Part shown: positions 37,070 to 48,585 of the stretch, piece by piece
How the letters are laid out: each line of letters opens with the position of its first letter
How positions within the stretch are numbered: the stretch's first letter is position 1
Origin: Epiperipatus broadwayi
Lineage: Eukaryota; Onychophora; Udeonychophora; Euonychophora; Peripatidae
Assembly (NCBI GenBank): GCA_028023455.1
Contig: JAQFVV010000285.1
Location: 873,501 to 937,500 of the forward strand
Direction of reading: 5' to 3'
DNA length: 64,000 nucleotides
Position numbers and translations under genes: made by a program
The notes under the pieces: model-generated
The model's database searches: none
What the model saw: only the letters and a program-made list of their open reading frames with translations
Told to the model about the DNA's origin: nothing

Positions 37070-37310
37070 GATGTGATGTGATGCACTGTGACTTCTCCTT
37101 GTACGGAGTCAGGAATCTCTCAGCAATTATGTCCAGAGAAACCTGTTAGCCACTTTATCTTCCCTTTCCATTCCCCACTCTAAGTTTTCCCATAATCTGC
37201 TCCATCCCATTTCCACAACATAATCTTTGTCAACTCCATGGCCTTTATATCTAAATCCCCCCTTTTAGCAGTATCAAATAGCTCCATCTTTTATGCCTAT
37301 GCCTGCAGCT
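37070..37310 (-). repeat. Interspersed repeat, inverted partner of 11.77-12.01 kb
   Basis: Shares CCATAATCTGCTCCA, TAATCTTTGTCAACTCCATG and GGAGTCAGGAATCTCTCAG with the reverse complement of the first copy. Conserved over about 230 bp with no reading frame. Confidence 0.65.
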
Positions 37311-38109
37311 CAATAATTTATCATTACACTTCTCTCATACCAGCTAAAAACTGTGTTCTATATTATATATATCATATATAAAACAAATGCAATAAAATAT
37401 ACTTTTAAAAAAAAAAAATACTAATAAATACATCTTAAGGATGTCATAGTATTCGAAAATTAGCATACACGAGGAATAATAGAATTCAGTAGTTCAATGT
37501 TGAAAAAGTTAAGTCAAAAGTTGAAACCGATTTTTGCACACACTCAAAATTAAAACTGAATATGTTAGTTTTAAAGCTTGATTATTGATTGCTCTAAACA
37601 TAGAAGTTGTATAATTTGAACAAAACAACTCGTGTAAGCAGTACCTATAATGCAATACAATAGTAAAGAAGAAAAGTGCTTATAAAAATTTCTTATAAAA
37701 ATTTTTATTAATAAAAATTATTAATAAAAAGAAAACTAAATTTAATCTTTATTAAGTGGATAAAATTAAACTTTTTTAAAAAAGAAAATGGAGCTTAAAG
37801 TAAATAGGAATAAAATTAAACAGTAATTTATTTATGGATATTGCTTTGAAAGTATTAAATAATTTATTTATTAAATAATTTTTTTTTATATTTATTTGAT
37901 TTTGATTAAAAACATTTATGTAAAATATGTGGCAGCAAAAATCAGTAATCAAGGATATGGCATTTTTATATATTTTACGAATTGTGGACAAGACAAGCAT
38001 ATAAATGACCAGATATTAGATGATTTACCATTAATGTTTTCTGTTATTTTGAGATCAAATATATAGCATAAATTTTTTGCTTTTATAGTTTATAAATAAT
38101 TGGTATTTA
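37311..38109. other. AT-rich DNA, no gene seen
   Basis: Low-complexity ATAAAAATT repeats near 37.68-37.73 kb. Confidence 0.5.
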
Positions 38110-38840
38110 ATAATAGACTCTTCTTCATCTTCTTCTTCCTTAGTTTTGATTTCTTTATACAGTATATAACATCAAACCTCCACTCTTTTACACTTTTAGC
38201 AAAATATATTTATTAATTTGATAACAGTTTCAACTGTTCCCAGCAGTCTTTGTCAGATCCTATTTCTCACTCTGATGAAGACTGCTGGGAACAGTCAAAA
38301 CTGTTATCAAATTAATAAATATATTTTGTTAAAAGTGTAGAAGAGTAGAGGTTTGATGTTATACACTGTATAAAGAAAGCAAAACTAAGGAAGAAGAAGA
38401 GGAGGAAGAGTCTAGAGGATTATATTAAAATATAATTAGTAATACACAGATAAATAAAGAAGGAAAATTTGGATGATAGAACAATGGAGGCAGTAAAGGA
38501 GTGAGAAATAAGATCTGATGAAGACTGCTGGGAACAGTTGGAACTGTTATCAAATTAATAAATATATTTTGCTAAAAGTGTAAAAGAGTGGAGGTTTGAT
38601 GTTATATACTGTATAAAGAAAGCAAAACTAAGGAAGAAGAAGAGGAGGAAGAGTCTAGAGGATTATATTAAAATATAATTAGTAATACACAGATAAATAA
38701 AGAAGGAAAATTTGGATGATAGAACAATGGAGGAAATAAGATCTGATGAAGACTGCTGGGAACAGTCGGAACTGTTATCAAATTAATAAATATATTTTGC
38801 TAAAAGTGTAAAAAAATGGAGGTTTGATGTTATATTTAAT
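38110..38840 (+). repeat. Family B array: Penelope-like hammerhead repeat
   Basis: An inverted copy (38117-38259) faces a direct copy (38272-38413) in a hairpin of about 135-bp arms. Two further direct copies begin at 38515 and 38743 (steps 243 and 228 bp). Each copy holds a CTGATGAAG motif, stem II GACTG...CAGTY, a GAAA-like stretch, and then ATCAAATTAATAAATATATTTT. The order CTGATGAAG-hairpin-GAAAC followed by ATAAAT-rich DNA is characteristic of the ribozyme-bearing terminal repeats of Penelope-like elements, which also show this inverted-plus-tandem layout. No RT or GIY-YIG coding sequence is nearby. Confidence 0.72.
38512..38552 (+). ncRNA. Penelope-type hammerhead motif (family B)
   Basis: Stem I GAT/ATC (3 bp), CTGATGA, bulged A, stem II GACTG/CAGTT around CTGGGAA, GGAA (GAAA in the inverted copy at 38220-38259), CTG, TT. 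No copy holds every core base: the inverted copy has GAAA but core CTGACAA, while the direct copies have CTGATGA but AAAA or GGAA. A combined ancestor would be a minimal hammerhead with a near-absent stem III. Confidence 0.42.
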
Positions 38841-39439
38841 AATAGATAATGAGTCATGATTTTTTAACAATTCAGTGTTTCCATAAAATAAAAGTTATAG
38901 TCTTTCTGTTCAAATGATAAATTGTCATATTGGATTTTTGCAGAATTAGTTTGTGACACAGCTTTTAAGATGGAAAAATCATCTAATTAATGTTATCTGA
39001 AATATACAAAATCAAGAAATGTAATAAAGTTTAAAAAAATAGTCATTACATTTTCAAAATTAAACAAATAATAAGATTTTAATATTTTCTAAAATTACTA
39101 TTTTTATATTTTTTCAAAATATCTAAATTTTAACAAATACATTTAATGTTTTTTATTAACATGTTTATTACATTCCTTATACTTCCAATAAAATAACAGA
39201 AAGTATGACTTACCTTTGACTACCTATTACTTCAAAATAGCTAAAAGTATACTTATTGATACTTTTTATTTTTCCAAACCCCATAATTTTTTTTTTTGCA
39301 GAAGTCTAGGTGTATTGAATGAAGAGAATGTAAGAGATGAATAAGGTAATCATTAGGCTGTAAATGGCTCACATTCTATCCATGATCAAACTAAACAGAA
39401 AAGATTTAGATTTAGTAATGTCATAGAATATTATTAATG
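38841..39439. other. AT-rich DNA, no gene seen
   Basis: No feature recognised. Confidence 0.5.
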
Positions 39440-39565
39440 ATAATGCTCTTTCCTTCATGTGTCATAGCATCGGCTGGGAAGTGAACCCACTAACCTGGGA
39501 CAACTGCTTGTAAGGCAGCTGTCTGACATTTTGACCACCAATGCTTGACAATAATAATGCTCTTT
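39440..39565 (-). mobile_element. Ultra-short tRNA-like SINE, copy 3
   Basis: tRNA-like head on the minus strand at 39467-39544: GCATTGGTGGTC start, anticodon-type loop CTTACAA, GGGTTCACTTCCC B-box region, closing CCGATGC. Exact 12-bp target duplication ATAATGCTCTTT lies at 39440-39451 and 39554-39565. The tail has lost its A run. Confidence 0.85.
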
Positions 39566-42330
39566 GTGCTATCTATCTTATCTTTCATGTTGTGAAAAAA
39601 ATTTCATTTTGTTAGATTAAATCTAACTAAAATGTAAAACCAAGTGATTACTACAAAATTATTATTTACAAATAATGAAATATTACTATAACCATGCAGG
39701 AAAAGAATAAACATATAAATAAAAAATTAGATATAATTACCCCATAAAACTATTCATGATTCTTTCTCTTCTGATCATAAAGTTAAAGCAACTGCACAAA
39801 AAGGAGTTGGATAGAGATGGCACATCAATCAACATTTCTGAAGAAGATAAGTGGAGTTTGAAGAGTTGCATTGCTTACCTTAATTTTAGTTGATAAGAGT
39901 TAAAACAGCATCTTTGAGCATTTTTGCTGTGTGGTCATTCCTCCACACAGTCTAAAAACTTTCATGCTTTTTAGGCAGATAGCATAATACTGTATGAATG
40001 TTGTAAAACTATTGAAAATACAGCTTGAATACCCAGACAAAGGCTAGCATAAGCAGTTGTATTTTTTACCTATGTATAGTCCTTATAGGGTATACATATT
40101 CATTATAGCTGTCTTGCATAAACTCATTAATTGAACCCTTAGTTTTCTAGTTTTAAATGTCATAGTTACATTGTATTAAAACTAGTAAATTTAATGATTG
40201 CTATGCAGCTTAAAATGTTATGTTACACTGGTCTATATGTTATTGTTCCTATAGAAATATAAAAAAAATGTGGAATTAAAAAAAATGTGCCAAGTCGTGT
40301 TGCTAATTTATATGATGGCACAAGTAGGACACATTTTATAAATTTATTGCTATTGTAGAAATTAACAATTCATATCTTGGCACATTTTTATATTTCCACT
40401 TCTTTTTCGCATATCTTTTATAAAAAGATTTCTTATAAATGAAAAATAAATAAAAAATTTACTACTACATAATATGAGAAATTCAGACAGAAACCATTAA
40501 AAATTGTGGGGATGAAAAAATTAGTATATTGCTATCTTTTATAAGTACAGTTTGCTTATCTTTCTTCACTTTTTCACTACTAAAAATTTTACTTTGTTTT
40601 GCAAAAATAAATAAATTACAACTGCTAGATATTAAAGTATATTTAGAATCCAAGGGCCTAAAAATTAATTTTGAAAATCCTTAATACTTGAATCTATATC
40701 AAAAGCTATTTTTTGCTATCTAAAAATTTAAAGTAGTTTATTTTCATCATAAGATCAAATAATCAAAAAGAAAAAAATAAATTACTAGTTATATAAAAAA
40801 AATATAAAAAAATTCAAATTTTGTTATAAATAAATATGACATGTATCTTTCAAAACAGGAAAAATAACTATAGATAGTTATGGTATTTGCACATTTATAG
40901 TTCACTCAATTGGCTCCTCCCCCCCTTCATAATTTTTAAATGAAGATAAAAAAATTATAATTTTCAAAAATGAGCAATTTGCACAATACTGTCTGATACC
41001 ATTAAACTTATGTTTTTGATATATAGTGATAGCTAAATAAAAGTGTATAAATATCAGAAGCTTTCTTTTTTCATTTACTTTGGAAATGAATTTATGGCTA
41101 AAACTACAAATTTTGTTTTTATGTTTTGAACATTTTTGCAATTAAATATTTATTATGTATATACCATGCAGAACAATGAATACACTCAATTACTTTATAA
41201 AATAATGTACATTAATACTCCTTGAACATATTTTTTGCTACATTGTCATAGAAAATGCTCAGGTATTACTAACTATTGTTATACTTTTTTGTTTTGTTTC
41301 AATTTATTTTGAAAATAAATTTTTAGTGTAGAATCATATATTTTTTGCCTTTAAATGTCACACACAATTGAAAGACAATAATATATTTGAATTCAAAAAT
41401 CTTTAATAGTATACATTTTTTATTAAATGTGATTTTAATTCTAATTATAATCAAATCAGTCATAGTCTTTTTTAAAAAAAAAGAATCTTTGGCTATATCT
41501 CGCTGAATCAAAAATTAACATTAAGAATTCCAATGTTTTAATTGTGGCATTTTCCCAAAGTTTAAAATGAGATAAGGAGTGGGGAGCATATTATATTACT
41601 CAAGTATTTTTGGCATTTATTTTTTTTTTCAAATTATGGAATTTTATGAACATTTTGATAATATATAAAATCTGTGCTTTTTCTTCAATTTCAAAGCATA
41701 TATATATATATATGTAATAATGTTTTATATTATTTAAACCATTGAAAATACCCACTAAATTAATTGAAATGTTGGTGACAAAAATGATGCTTTAATGTTC
41801 ACAATATCTATATGTGATTTAGTAAGCAATAAATAAAAATACTTAGTTTTTAATTGATAATCAATTTTCATTACACTCATATGGCTTGTGAATAAACACA
41901 TGATCTGAATTTTTAATAATTCAAATTATTTATTAATAAGAGCAGTATGAAAATTATAATCTTTGTGCGTAATGCCATGATGTGTGATAAAAAGTGATGG
42001 AAACATAAAAGGTTTTAATTTTGTGGGTTTTGTAATATCAGTATTCTACCAAATACTGAATTTGAAATAGTCTAATTAATTATTAAAAATAATATTAATT
42101 AAAAAAAAGATTATTCTTAATTTCATTTTTTAAAAAATAAATATTCTTACACTAGAGACAGTGTTTACACTTCAAGTTTTTAATTGAAGTTTCTATTGAT
42201 AATGTAACTAGGGAATATTAATTTAGATAATATGAATAATATTGTTATAATTTAAACATATGAATAATAATATATTCTTGGAAACAATTTATGGAAAAGT
42301 GAATAATTCTTATATATATATGTAAATATC
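39566..42330. other. AT-rich DNA, no gene seen
   Basis: (TA)n at about 41699-41713. Short open frames show no recognisable protein. Confidence 0.55.
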
Positions 42331-42830
42331 NNNNNNNNNNNNNNNNNNNNNNNNNNNNNNNNNNNNNNNNNNNNNNNNNNNNNNNNNNNNNNNNNNNNNN
42401 NNNNNNNNNNNNNNNNNNNNNNNNNNNNNNNNNNNNNNNNNNNNNNNNNNNNNNNNNNNNNNNNNNNNNNNNNNNNNNNNNNNNNNNNNNNNNNNNNNNN
42501 NNNNNNNNNNNNNNNNNNNNNNNNNNNNNNNNNNNNNNNNNNNNNNNNNNNNNNNNNNNNNNNNNNNNNNNNNNNNNNNNNNNNNNNNNNNNNNNNNNNN
42601 NNNNNNNNNNNNNNNNNNNNNNNNNNNNNNNNNNNNNNNNNNNNNNNNNNNNNNNNNNNNNNNNNNNNNNNNNNNNNNNNNNNNNNNNNNNNNNNNNNNN
42701 NNNNNNNNNNNNNNNNNNNNNNNNNNNNNNNNNNNNNNNNNNNNNNNNNNNNNNNNNNNNNNNNNNNNNNNNNNNNNNNNNNNNNNNNNNNNNNNNNNNN
42801 NNNNNNNNNNNNNNNNNNNNNNNNNNNNNN
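42331..42830. other. Assembly gap, 500 N
   Basis: Exactly 500 N. The sequence just before (GTGAATAATTCTTATATATATA at 42299-42320) recurs immediately after (42839-42860), so the gap probably hides, or was caused by, a tandem repeat. The length is likely nominal. Confidence 0.98.
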
Positions 42831-42921
42831 TGGAAAGGTGAATAATTCTTATATATATATGAAAATAATCCCAGTATTTATAAACTAAAATAAATACCCA
42901 AATATTAAATCATTCCACATG

Positions 42922-42980
42922 TTTAAGAAATTCAGAACCACCCTCTGTGAAATGGAAGAAGGTGATTCTGAATTTCTTAA
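42922..42980. repeat. Small perfect-looking hairpin
   Basis: TTAAGAAATTCAGAACCACC is answered by GGTGATTCTGAATTTCTTAA, 16-19 paired bases on each side around about 19 nt. Could be the whole of a tiny foldback element or a transposon end pair. Confidence 0.6.
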
Positions 42981-44225
42981 CAATGTGATGTGTTTCATAT
43001 TTGGAAATATATATAATTAAAAATGTATTGAAGATATCTTTGTGGTATTCTATTTTTATTATGATTTTAATAATTAATTAGGAAGATAATCATTTAAATA
43101 TTTTTATGTTGAAGGGAATCAAGCTGATAGAAATTTATTAATTTAATAAGTTACATTTTCTGGGTATTATACAAAAATATCATTTGACAAAATATTTTAT
43201 TAACCACTAGAATTCAAATTATCTTTTTATGCAATCAAAAACGGTTTGTAGTATATTGTTATATAGTAGACACAACTAACTTTTTCTCTATAAAGGTTAA
43301 AATCCTAATTCATAACCATTATCTTTAAAACTCACGATAATGCATAATTAATATTGGTATATATATAATAAGATATCCATTACAGAATAATTATTGTAAT
43401 AAATTATAAGCTGATGAAATATTTACTAAATAACTATAATAATTCATAGAAGTATTTTCTGTTAATTTTTTTCATTTTCTTAAACTGAAACTCGTTTAGA
43501 TTCAAATTTAATATAAGTAAAAGTCATTCCAAGCCTCATGAATTTTTATATTAGCATATTGTCTATTAATTAAAGATATCATATTTTTATTTATCAAATC
43601 TGCCTCTTTAATTTTTTTTATAATGATATTTATTCTTCTAAATTTGAAATTAAATGGTTTCAGTTTATGAAGATTAAGAAATTAACTAAAAATACTTCTG
43701 TGATTCATTATAATTATTTGTTTGAAAATATTGGCATTCTTTATGAGGAGAGAAACCATAATAAAAGAAAAATTAAATCTAGATATTACACTCCCTAAAA
43801 TGTCATATAAGAGAAACTATTGAGATCTTTAAAAGACTAGAATGTATCAACAAATATGATGATAAATGCAAATATACCTTCTATTTGGAATTATTATTAC
43901 TATTTCTATTTTTTATTAATAGAACATTCATTATTGTTATATATCAGTGTTTACAGCGTCTCTACAATTATTTTATATTATTTGTTACCCAGTGGACGAT
44001 CAGTGTGACTGACCAAAATATTGGTTTATATATATTTTCAATAAATTATACACGTGAAAATCTTAGATTTAATACATATATAGTTAAAAGTAAACAAAAC
44101 TTTTTTAAAAAAAGAACAGATTAAATTCTTCAAATTAATATTTTTGCAATTGTTTAAGTATAATGTCAATACTTTTGAAAATAAATTTCTAGCCTTTTTT
44201 TAGTTTACTTATCATAACTGTAATA
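42981..44225. other. AT-rich DNA, no gene seen
   Basis: No feature recognised. Confidence 0.5.
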
Positions 44226-44310
44226 ATTTACTAAGGCTGTAACCTTAGAAATAAGCGTCTGAAAAATACGAAGGTAGGGACCTCTATAGGTCTTAAAACA
44301 CAAGCTTACG
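44226..44310 (-). repeat. Two-hairpin structured repeat, copy 1
   Basis: On the minus strand: AAGCTTGTGTTTTAAGACC, hairpin GACCT-ATAG-AGGTC, CCCTAC, then CGTATTTTTCAGACGC, then hairpin AAGG-TTACAG-CCTT. Related copies are at 48.49, 56.52 and 56.94 kb. The second hairpin is GAGG/CCTC in the 56.94-kb copy and AAGG/CCTT here, a compensatory change. Confidence 0.65.
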
Positions 44311-45004
44311 CTATGAAGAAAAGAGAGAATGTCAATCTTTACTTTTGGATCCCACTTCATTAAAGATAAACAACTTATTGTGTTGCCCATACTATTATGG
44401 CTGCAGTTTCATAATAATTTTCTCTATATAAAAAAATTATTCTACTGTAAATCAGTTAATATTTGTACATAGTTTGTTGTTAATAAAGCCTTTTTTTTAA
44501 CAAAAAAAGAAAAGAAATGTAATGTCAATAAAAATGTCAGTTAATTTTTTTTTTTTTAATGTTTTCTTTTTTTTAAATTCCGAATTTTGCTTAATAACAA
44601 TTATCTATAATTAAGATCTTTTAAAAATGTATGTATTTTTTTTAAAAAAAAAAGCAAAAACAAAATAAAAATATATATTTAATTATTAAATGATAAGCTT
44701 GGGATATTTAAATTATTTTAATAAGGCAGTTGATATTTCAAATTAAACAATTTGCCAGAACATATATATTACATTTAAGCCCTTATTTATATTTAGTTAT
44801 GTAAAAACGTTGAATTATTTCTTCCCTGTGATTAGAATAGCTGACTTCGGAACCGATGCATAGTTGAGTAAAGTATTGTAAAATCAATCTATACAACTGT
44901 TAAACTTAACTAGTACTCATAAATCACATCATATGAACTTTGAACAATTTGATCATATATATATTAATTAATCACAATTAAAACTTGGTTGGAGGGTTTT
45001 TGGT
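44311..45004. other. AT-rich DNA, no gene seen
   Basis: Several A/T homopolymer runs. Nothing recognised. Confidence 0.5.
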
Positions 45005-45450
45005 AGCAATAATTTAATATTAAAAAAAATATGTCTATGTGTTTGGAAAGGAAGGCTTTTAATAAAGGTATTTTACCAGTTCTTATATATGTATCTAAAA
45101 CTTGAATACTTAACAGAAGAACAGTACAGAGACTTCAGACCACTCAATAAAGTATGGAGAAATGCATGTCAGGATTAACGAGAAAAGACTGAAAATGAAA
45201 TATATGGGTAAGAGAACAAACAGGTATTATTGACATCACTGAAAAAAATTAAAGGATTAAAAGATTGAGATGGAATTGGGTTGGACATATGGACAGTTGA
45301 AATGTTAAACTAGATTTCAAGAGATTATAAAAGTCCTAGAAAAAGACAACATGGGAGATGGATGGATGAAATAAGGAAGAGTACTGGGGTGATACAGAGA
45401 AAAGAGGCTAGAGATTAAAGAAGGTTGATTGAACTTAGAGAGATCAAATG
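45005..45450 (+). pseudogene. 5'-truncated RTE fragment
   Basis: Closely matches 55.46-55.95 kb, the last part of the RTE ORF: CAGAGACTTCAGACCA, then GATTAACGAGAAAAGACTGAAAATG, and a stretch reading like WVREQTGIIDI and WNWVGHM. Catalytic regions are absent. Ends with AGATCAAATGATGATGATGA, a short (ATG)n tail typical of RTE 3' ends. Confidence 0.75.
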
Positions 45451-46240
45451 ATGATGATGATTACTTACTTTTAATAGCAACAATATCTTTAAATTTTAAC
45501 AACACTACTCATTTAATAGCCTAGTTTACCTATGAGTTTATTTCAATTATTAGAATATATTTGCATACATAAAATTTAAATCGAAATAATCAAAACTTTC
45601 AGAAACTATGTATAAATAAATCCTATACTTTAATAAATAGAAATATTTGAGTGATAGGAGGTGATATCATGTCTTCTGCTAGTTTAAGGATTTATTTACT
45701 GATGTTGTTGGAAATTTGATTGTGAAATTTGTATTTTAGGATGATTTTAATAAAGTGGATATCATTCCATCATTATGATTGAATTGAATTTAACACTTAT
45801 TAATATTAACAAGTTAGTCTACATTAGAATGGCTCAATACTGCCATTTCTTTTAGCTTTTCATTAAGATTTTGTGGTTATCTATAATGTATATTTTCTAG
45901 TTCACACTTATTTAAAGATAGAAATTGGAACTAAAACTATTATTTTTTAAAAAAGTCTCAAGATGTCAATACCATACAGACAGTATTCAAATATTATGCA
46001 AATTTGAAAAGAGTTGAAAATGCCTTTGATTGATTGTCTCATAATGCAAGTAAACTGTTGTTGCCACTGTTTGGTTGATTTTTTATTTTCAAACTTTGAT
46101 AGAGAATTTTTTTTTTTTGTTACTTTAGAAATGAAATGTAATTTTCAGTAATTTATTCATATATTTATGTTTATTTGTGCAACATATTTCAAAAATGTTG
46201 TTTTAAAGCAAAAAAAAATACATGATTGCAGTTATATTAA
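45451..46240. other. AT-rich DNA, no gene seen
   Basis: No feature recognised. Confidence 0.5.
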
Positions 46241-46850
46241 GAGCTTGCAAACTAAGTTCTTAACAAGCTTTGAGAATATCCTCAACCCCAGACCGGTTTC
46301 TGCTTCTGGCATCATCGGTGAGTGCCAGAATATTCAGCATTAGATTAAAAATATTAGGACAAGCCCAGCACTTTATCTAATGTATAACTATTGAGAAGAA
46401 AATCTGAAATTGTCAGACATCCATATGTCTTCCAATCCAGCTATCTAACTCAAATAGCTATATGGGATTGAACTAAGTTCAGATACACCATATATTAATA
46501 GCTTTAGCAATATAAAATCACCAAAGCCTTAATAGCAAAAAATAAAATGATAAAAAAAATCAAGTGAGATGTCACATGACCTAATTTAATAAAGCTTGTG
46601 TTTACAAAATGTTATATATAGAGCTTGCAAAATAAGCTCTTAACAAGCTTTGAGAATATCCTCAACCCCAGACCAGTTTCTGCTTCTGGTGTTGTCAGTC
46701 AAGTACCAGAATATTCAGCATTAGATTAAAAGTAATAGGACAAGCCCAGCACTTTATCTAATGTATAACTATTGAGAAGAAAATCTGAAATTGTCAGACA
46801 TCCATATATCTTACAATCCAGCTATCTAACTCAAATAGCCATAATGAATG
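46241..46850 (-). repeat. Family D hammerhead repeat, tandem, 380-bp period
   Basis: Units start at 46241 and 46621 with GAGCTTGCAAA. The second is partial, ending near 46850. Each has CTCAACCCCAGACC followed by the ribozyme, then GACATCCATAT and the body motif around TTGAACTAAGTTCAG (46470-46484, first unit only). The body is alignable with families E and F. Confidence 0.78.
46283..46326 (-). ncRNA. Hammerhead motif D1, one core change
   Basis: On the minus strand: stem I CACTCA against TGGGGT (A-U, C-G, U-G, C-G), core CCGATGA (U4 changed to C), stem II TGC/GCA around CAGAA fully paired including the first pair, GAAA, palindromic CCGG, cleavage dinucleotide TC. The D2 copy (46663-46703) has CTGACAA and CTGG. 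Together they imply an intact CTGATGA/CCGG ancestor. Confidence 0.58.
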
Positions 46851-47384
46851 CAAATTTCAATTTTAAAACAGAATTTTATTGCCTTTTGATGTCTAAGCAA
46901 AAATTCACTTAGATTTTAAAAATGAAATTCAAATACAAAATAATGCATTTAATATTTTTTTTTTGTTCCAATACAAAAAGAGTGATTTTTATCATTATAT
47001 ATTCATTTTAATACTTTATTTTTTTATTTTACACAGTTCAAGTATTTTCAAAATGGTTTTCATTTGAAAACTTATATTTGTAATAGATTATACAAATATG
47101 ATGTAGAAGAGAATTTCCATTAGAATCTTTCAAATTTAGAATGGGAGAAATTTGGCATCAACAAATTAAATGATTGTCCCTATTTAAATCAGTTTAATAT
47201 ACAAATGCCACACCCTATTTTCTAATAATGTCTATACATAAATGTTTAAAACTAACAGAACTCAAGAAATAAATACTATCACTATTATTTGTATTTATTG
47301 ATAAACGAATGTTGTTTATAAAGAGCTAGAGGTTTTGATTATTTTTATTTAAATTTCATATTCATTATAAATAGTCAAAATAAG

Positions 47385-47780
47385 AGTCATAGATCACATG
47401 ACTCAATTTTCTTAAGCTTGTAAGATATATACAATGAGCAATTGCCAATTGCTCAACAAGCTTTGTGATAAATGCTTAGCCAGAGAAAGCATTTAAAATA
47501 TATGCTAGGAAACCCTTCCCCTAACCTCTGACCATGGTTTCATGCTTTGGCACTCCTCAGAGAGGTGTTAGGGTAGCTTCAGACACTAGATCTAAAATAC
47601 CAACCTAAAGACAGCATTTATCTAAAAGCTATCTATTGAGTGGAAAATCTGAAATTTTCAGACACCTACATGTCTTCAAACCCAGCTATCCAACTCAATA
47701 GCTATATAGGGCTGAGAGATCTTCAGCCATACCATATGTTAGTAGTCTTAGCAATATAACATCACATTAGACTTAAGGGA
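47385..47780 (-). repeat. Family E hammerhead repeat, single copy
   Basis: About 390 bp. It shares with family D TCACATGACTxAATTT...TAAGCTTGT, ACAAGCTTTG, AATCTGAAATTxTCAGACA, and the stretch AATAGCTATAT...GGGxTGA. It contains the best-formed ribozyme of the window. Direct flanking duplications were not found. Confidence 0.8.
47517..47573 (-). ncRNA. Hammerhead ribozyme E, complete
   Basis: On the minus strand: stem I CCCTA-AC-ACCTCT pairs with AGAGGT-TAGGG (eleven pairs, 2-nt bulge). The core is CTGAGGA, where only the variable N7 differs from CTGATGA. Stem II is GTGC/GCAT around CAAA (four pairs, first G-U). GAAA is followed by palindromic stem III CCATGG, then UC cleavage dinucleotide. 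Every invariant position is present. Stem III has no loop, so the active form would be a dimer or a tandem transcript. Self-cleavage is predicted, not shown. Confidence 0.82.
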
Positions 47781-48491
47781 TTAATTTGTTCCAAAAAAAA
47801 ATCAACTAGTTTCTTGCTGATTTTAGGCATTTTGGATTATGATGATACTCTAGGTTGTTCCTCATTTTTTTGAAGTTACCCATAATGTTAGTTTATCTTA
47901 CACAATTTTTTTTGCATAAAAATCATTACTAAAGTAATTATTATAAAAAAATGGGAAATTATTTGTATCATACAGAACTTATACAAATATAACGTTACAT
48001 TTGCATATCCAAATGATGTGAAATGTCTTATTTGGATCTAAACCAAGCTGATACGTTTGACTGGTGGATTGTTTGGTCTAAAGACAATTCTGAGTGTGTG
48101 TTTTCTATTAGTATTGCAAAGAAATTGTGATTTTCACTACTTAATTTATATATTTTTTAATTTTATTTATTTAAACCAAAAAAACTATTTGCCTACAATT
48201 AGATTTTATTTGAAAATATTTATTTTAAAAAGACAAAGCATAATAATGTAGTTGTGACAAACCAGAAGTTGTTTTTACTGACTAACAATAATTATTTTTA
48301 TAAACTCTAGTAAAGAAAGATCTTTCAATTGACTCGATTTACGAAAGATTTCGCGAGTATTAATGTGGAATAAGAAATGTGGACTTAATCAGTGAAGTAT
48401 TGAATAGCTTCAAGCTCTCAGATCTAACTGCTTCAGCTTCACTTATTTATATAGAAAATAGGTTGAAGTAAAGATGGGTTCCCCTCTTTTC
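47781..48491. other. AT-rich DNA, no gene seen
   Basis: No feature recognised. Confidence 0.45.
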
Positions 48492-48585
48492 TTCCAAAAC
48501 ATAAGCTTGTGGTTAAGACTTGTAGAGGTCCCTACTATCGCATTTTTACGCGCACATTCTTAGGTACAGCCTGATTAAATATTAA
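48492..48585 (+). repeat. Two-hairpin structured repeat, copy 2
   Basis: TCTTTTCTTCC, AAGCTTGTGG, hairpin GACTT-GTAG-AGGTC (one G-U), CCCTACTATCGCATTTTTACG, then TAGG-TACAG-CCTG. The conserved upstream TCTTTTCTTC also precedes copies at 44.3 and 56.5 kb. Confidence 0.65.
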
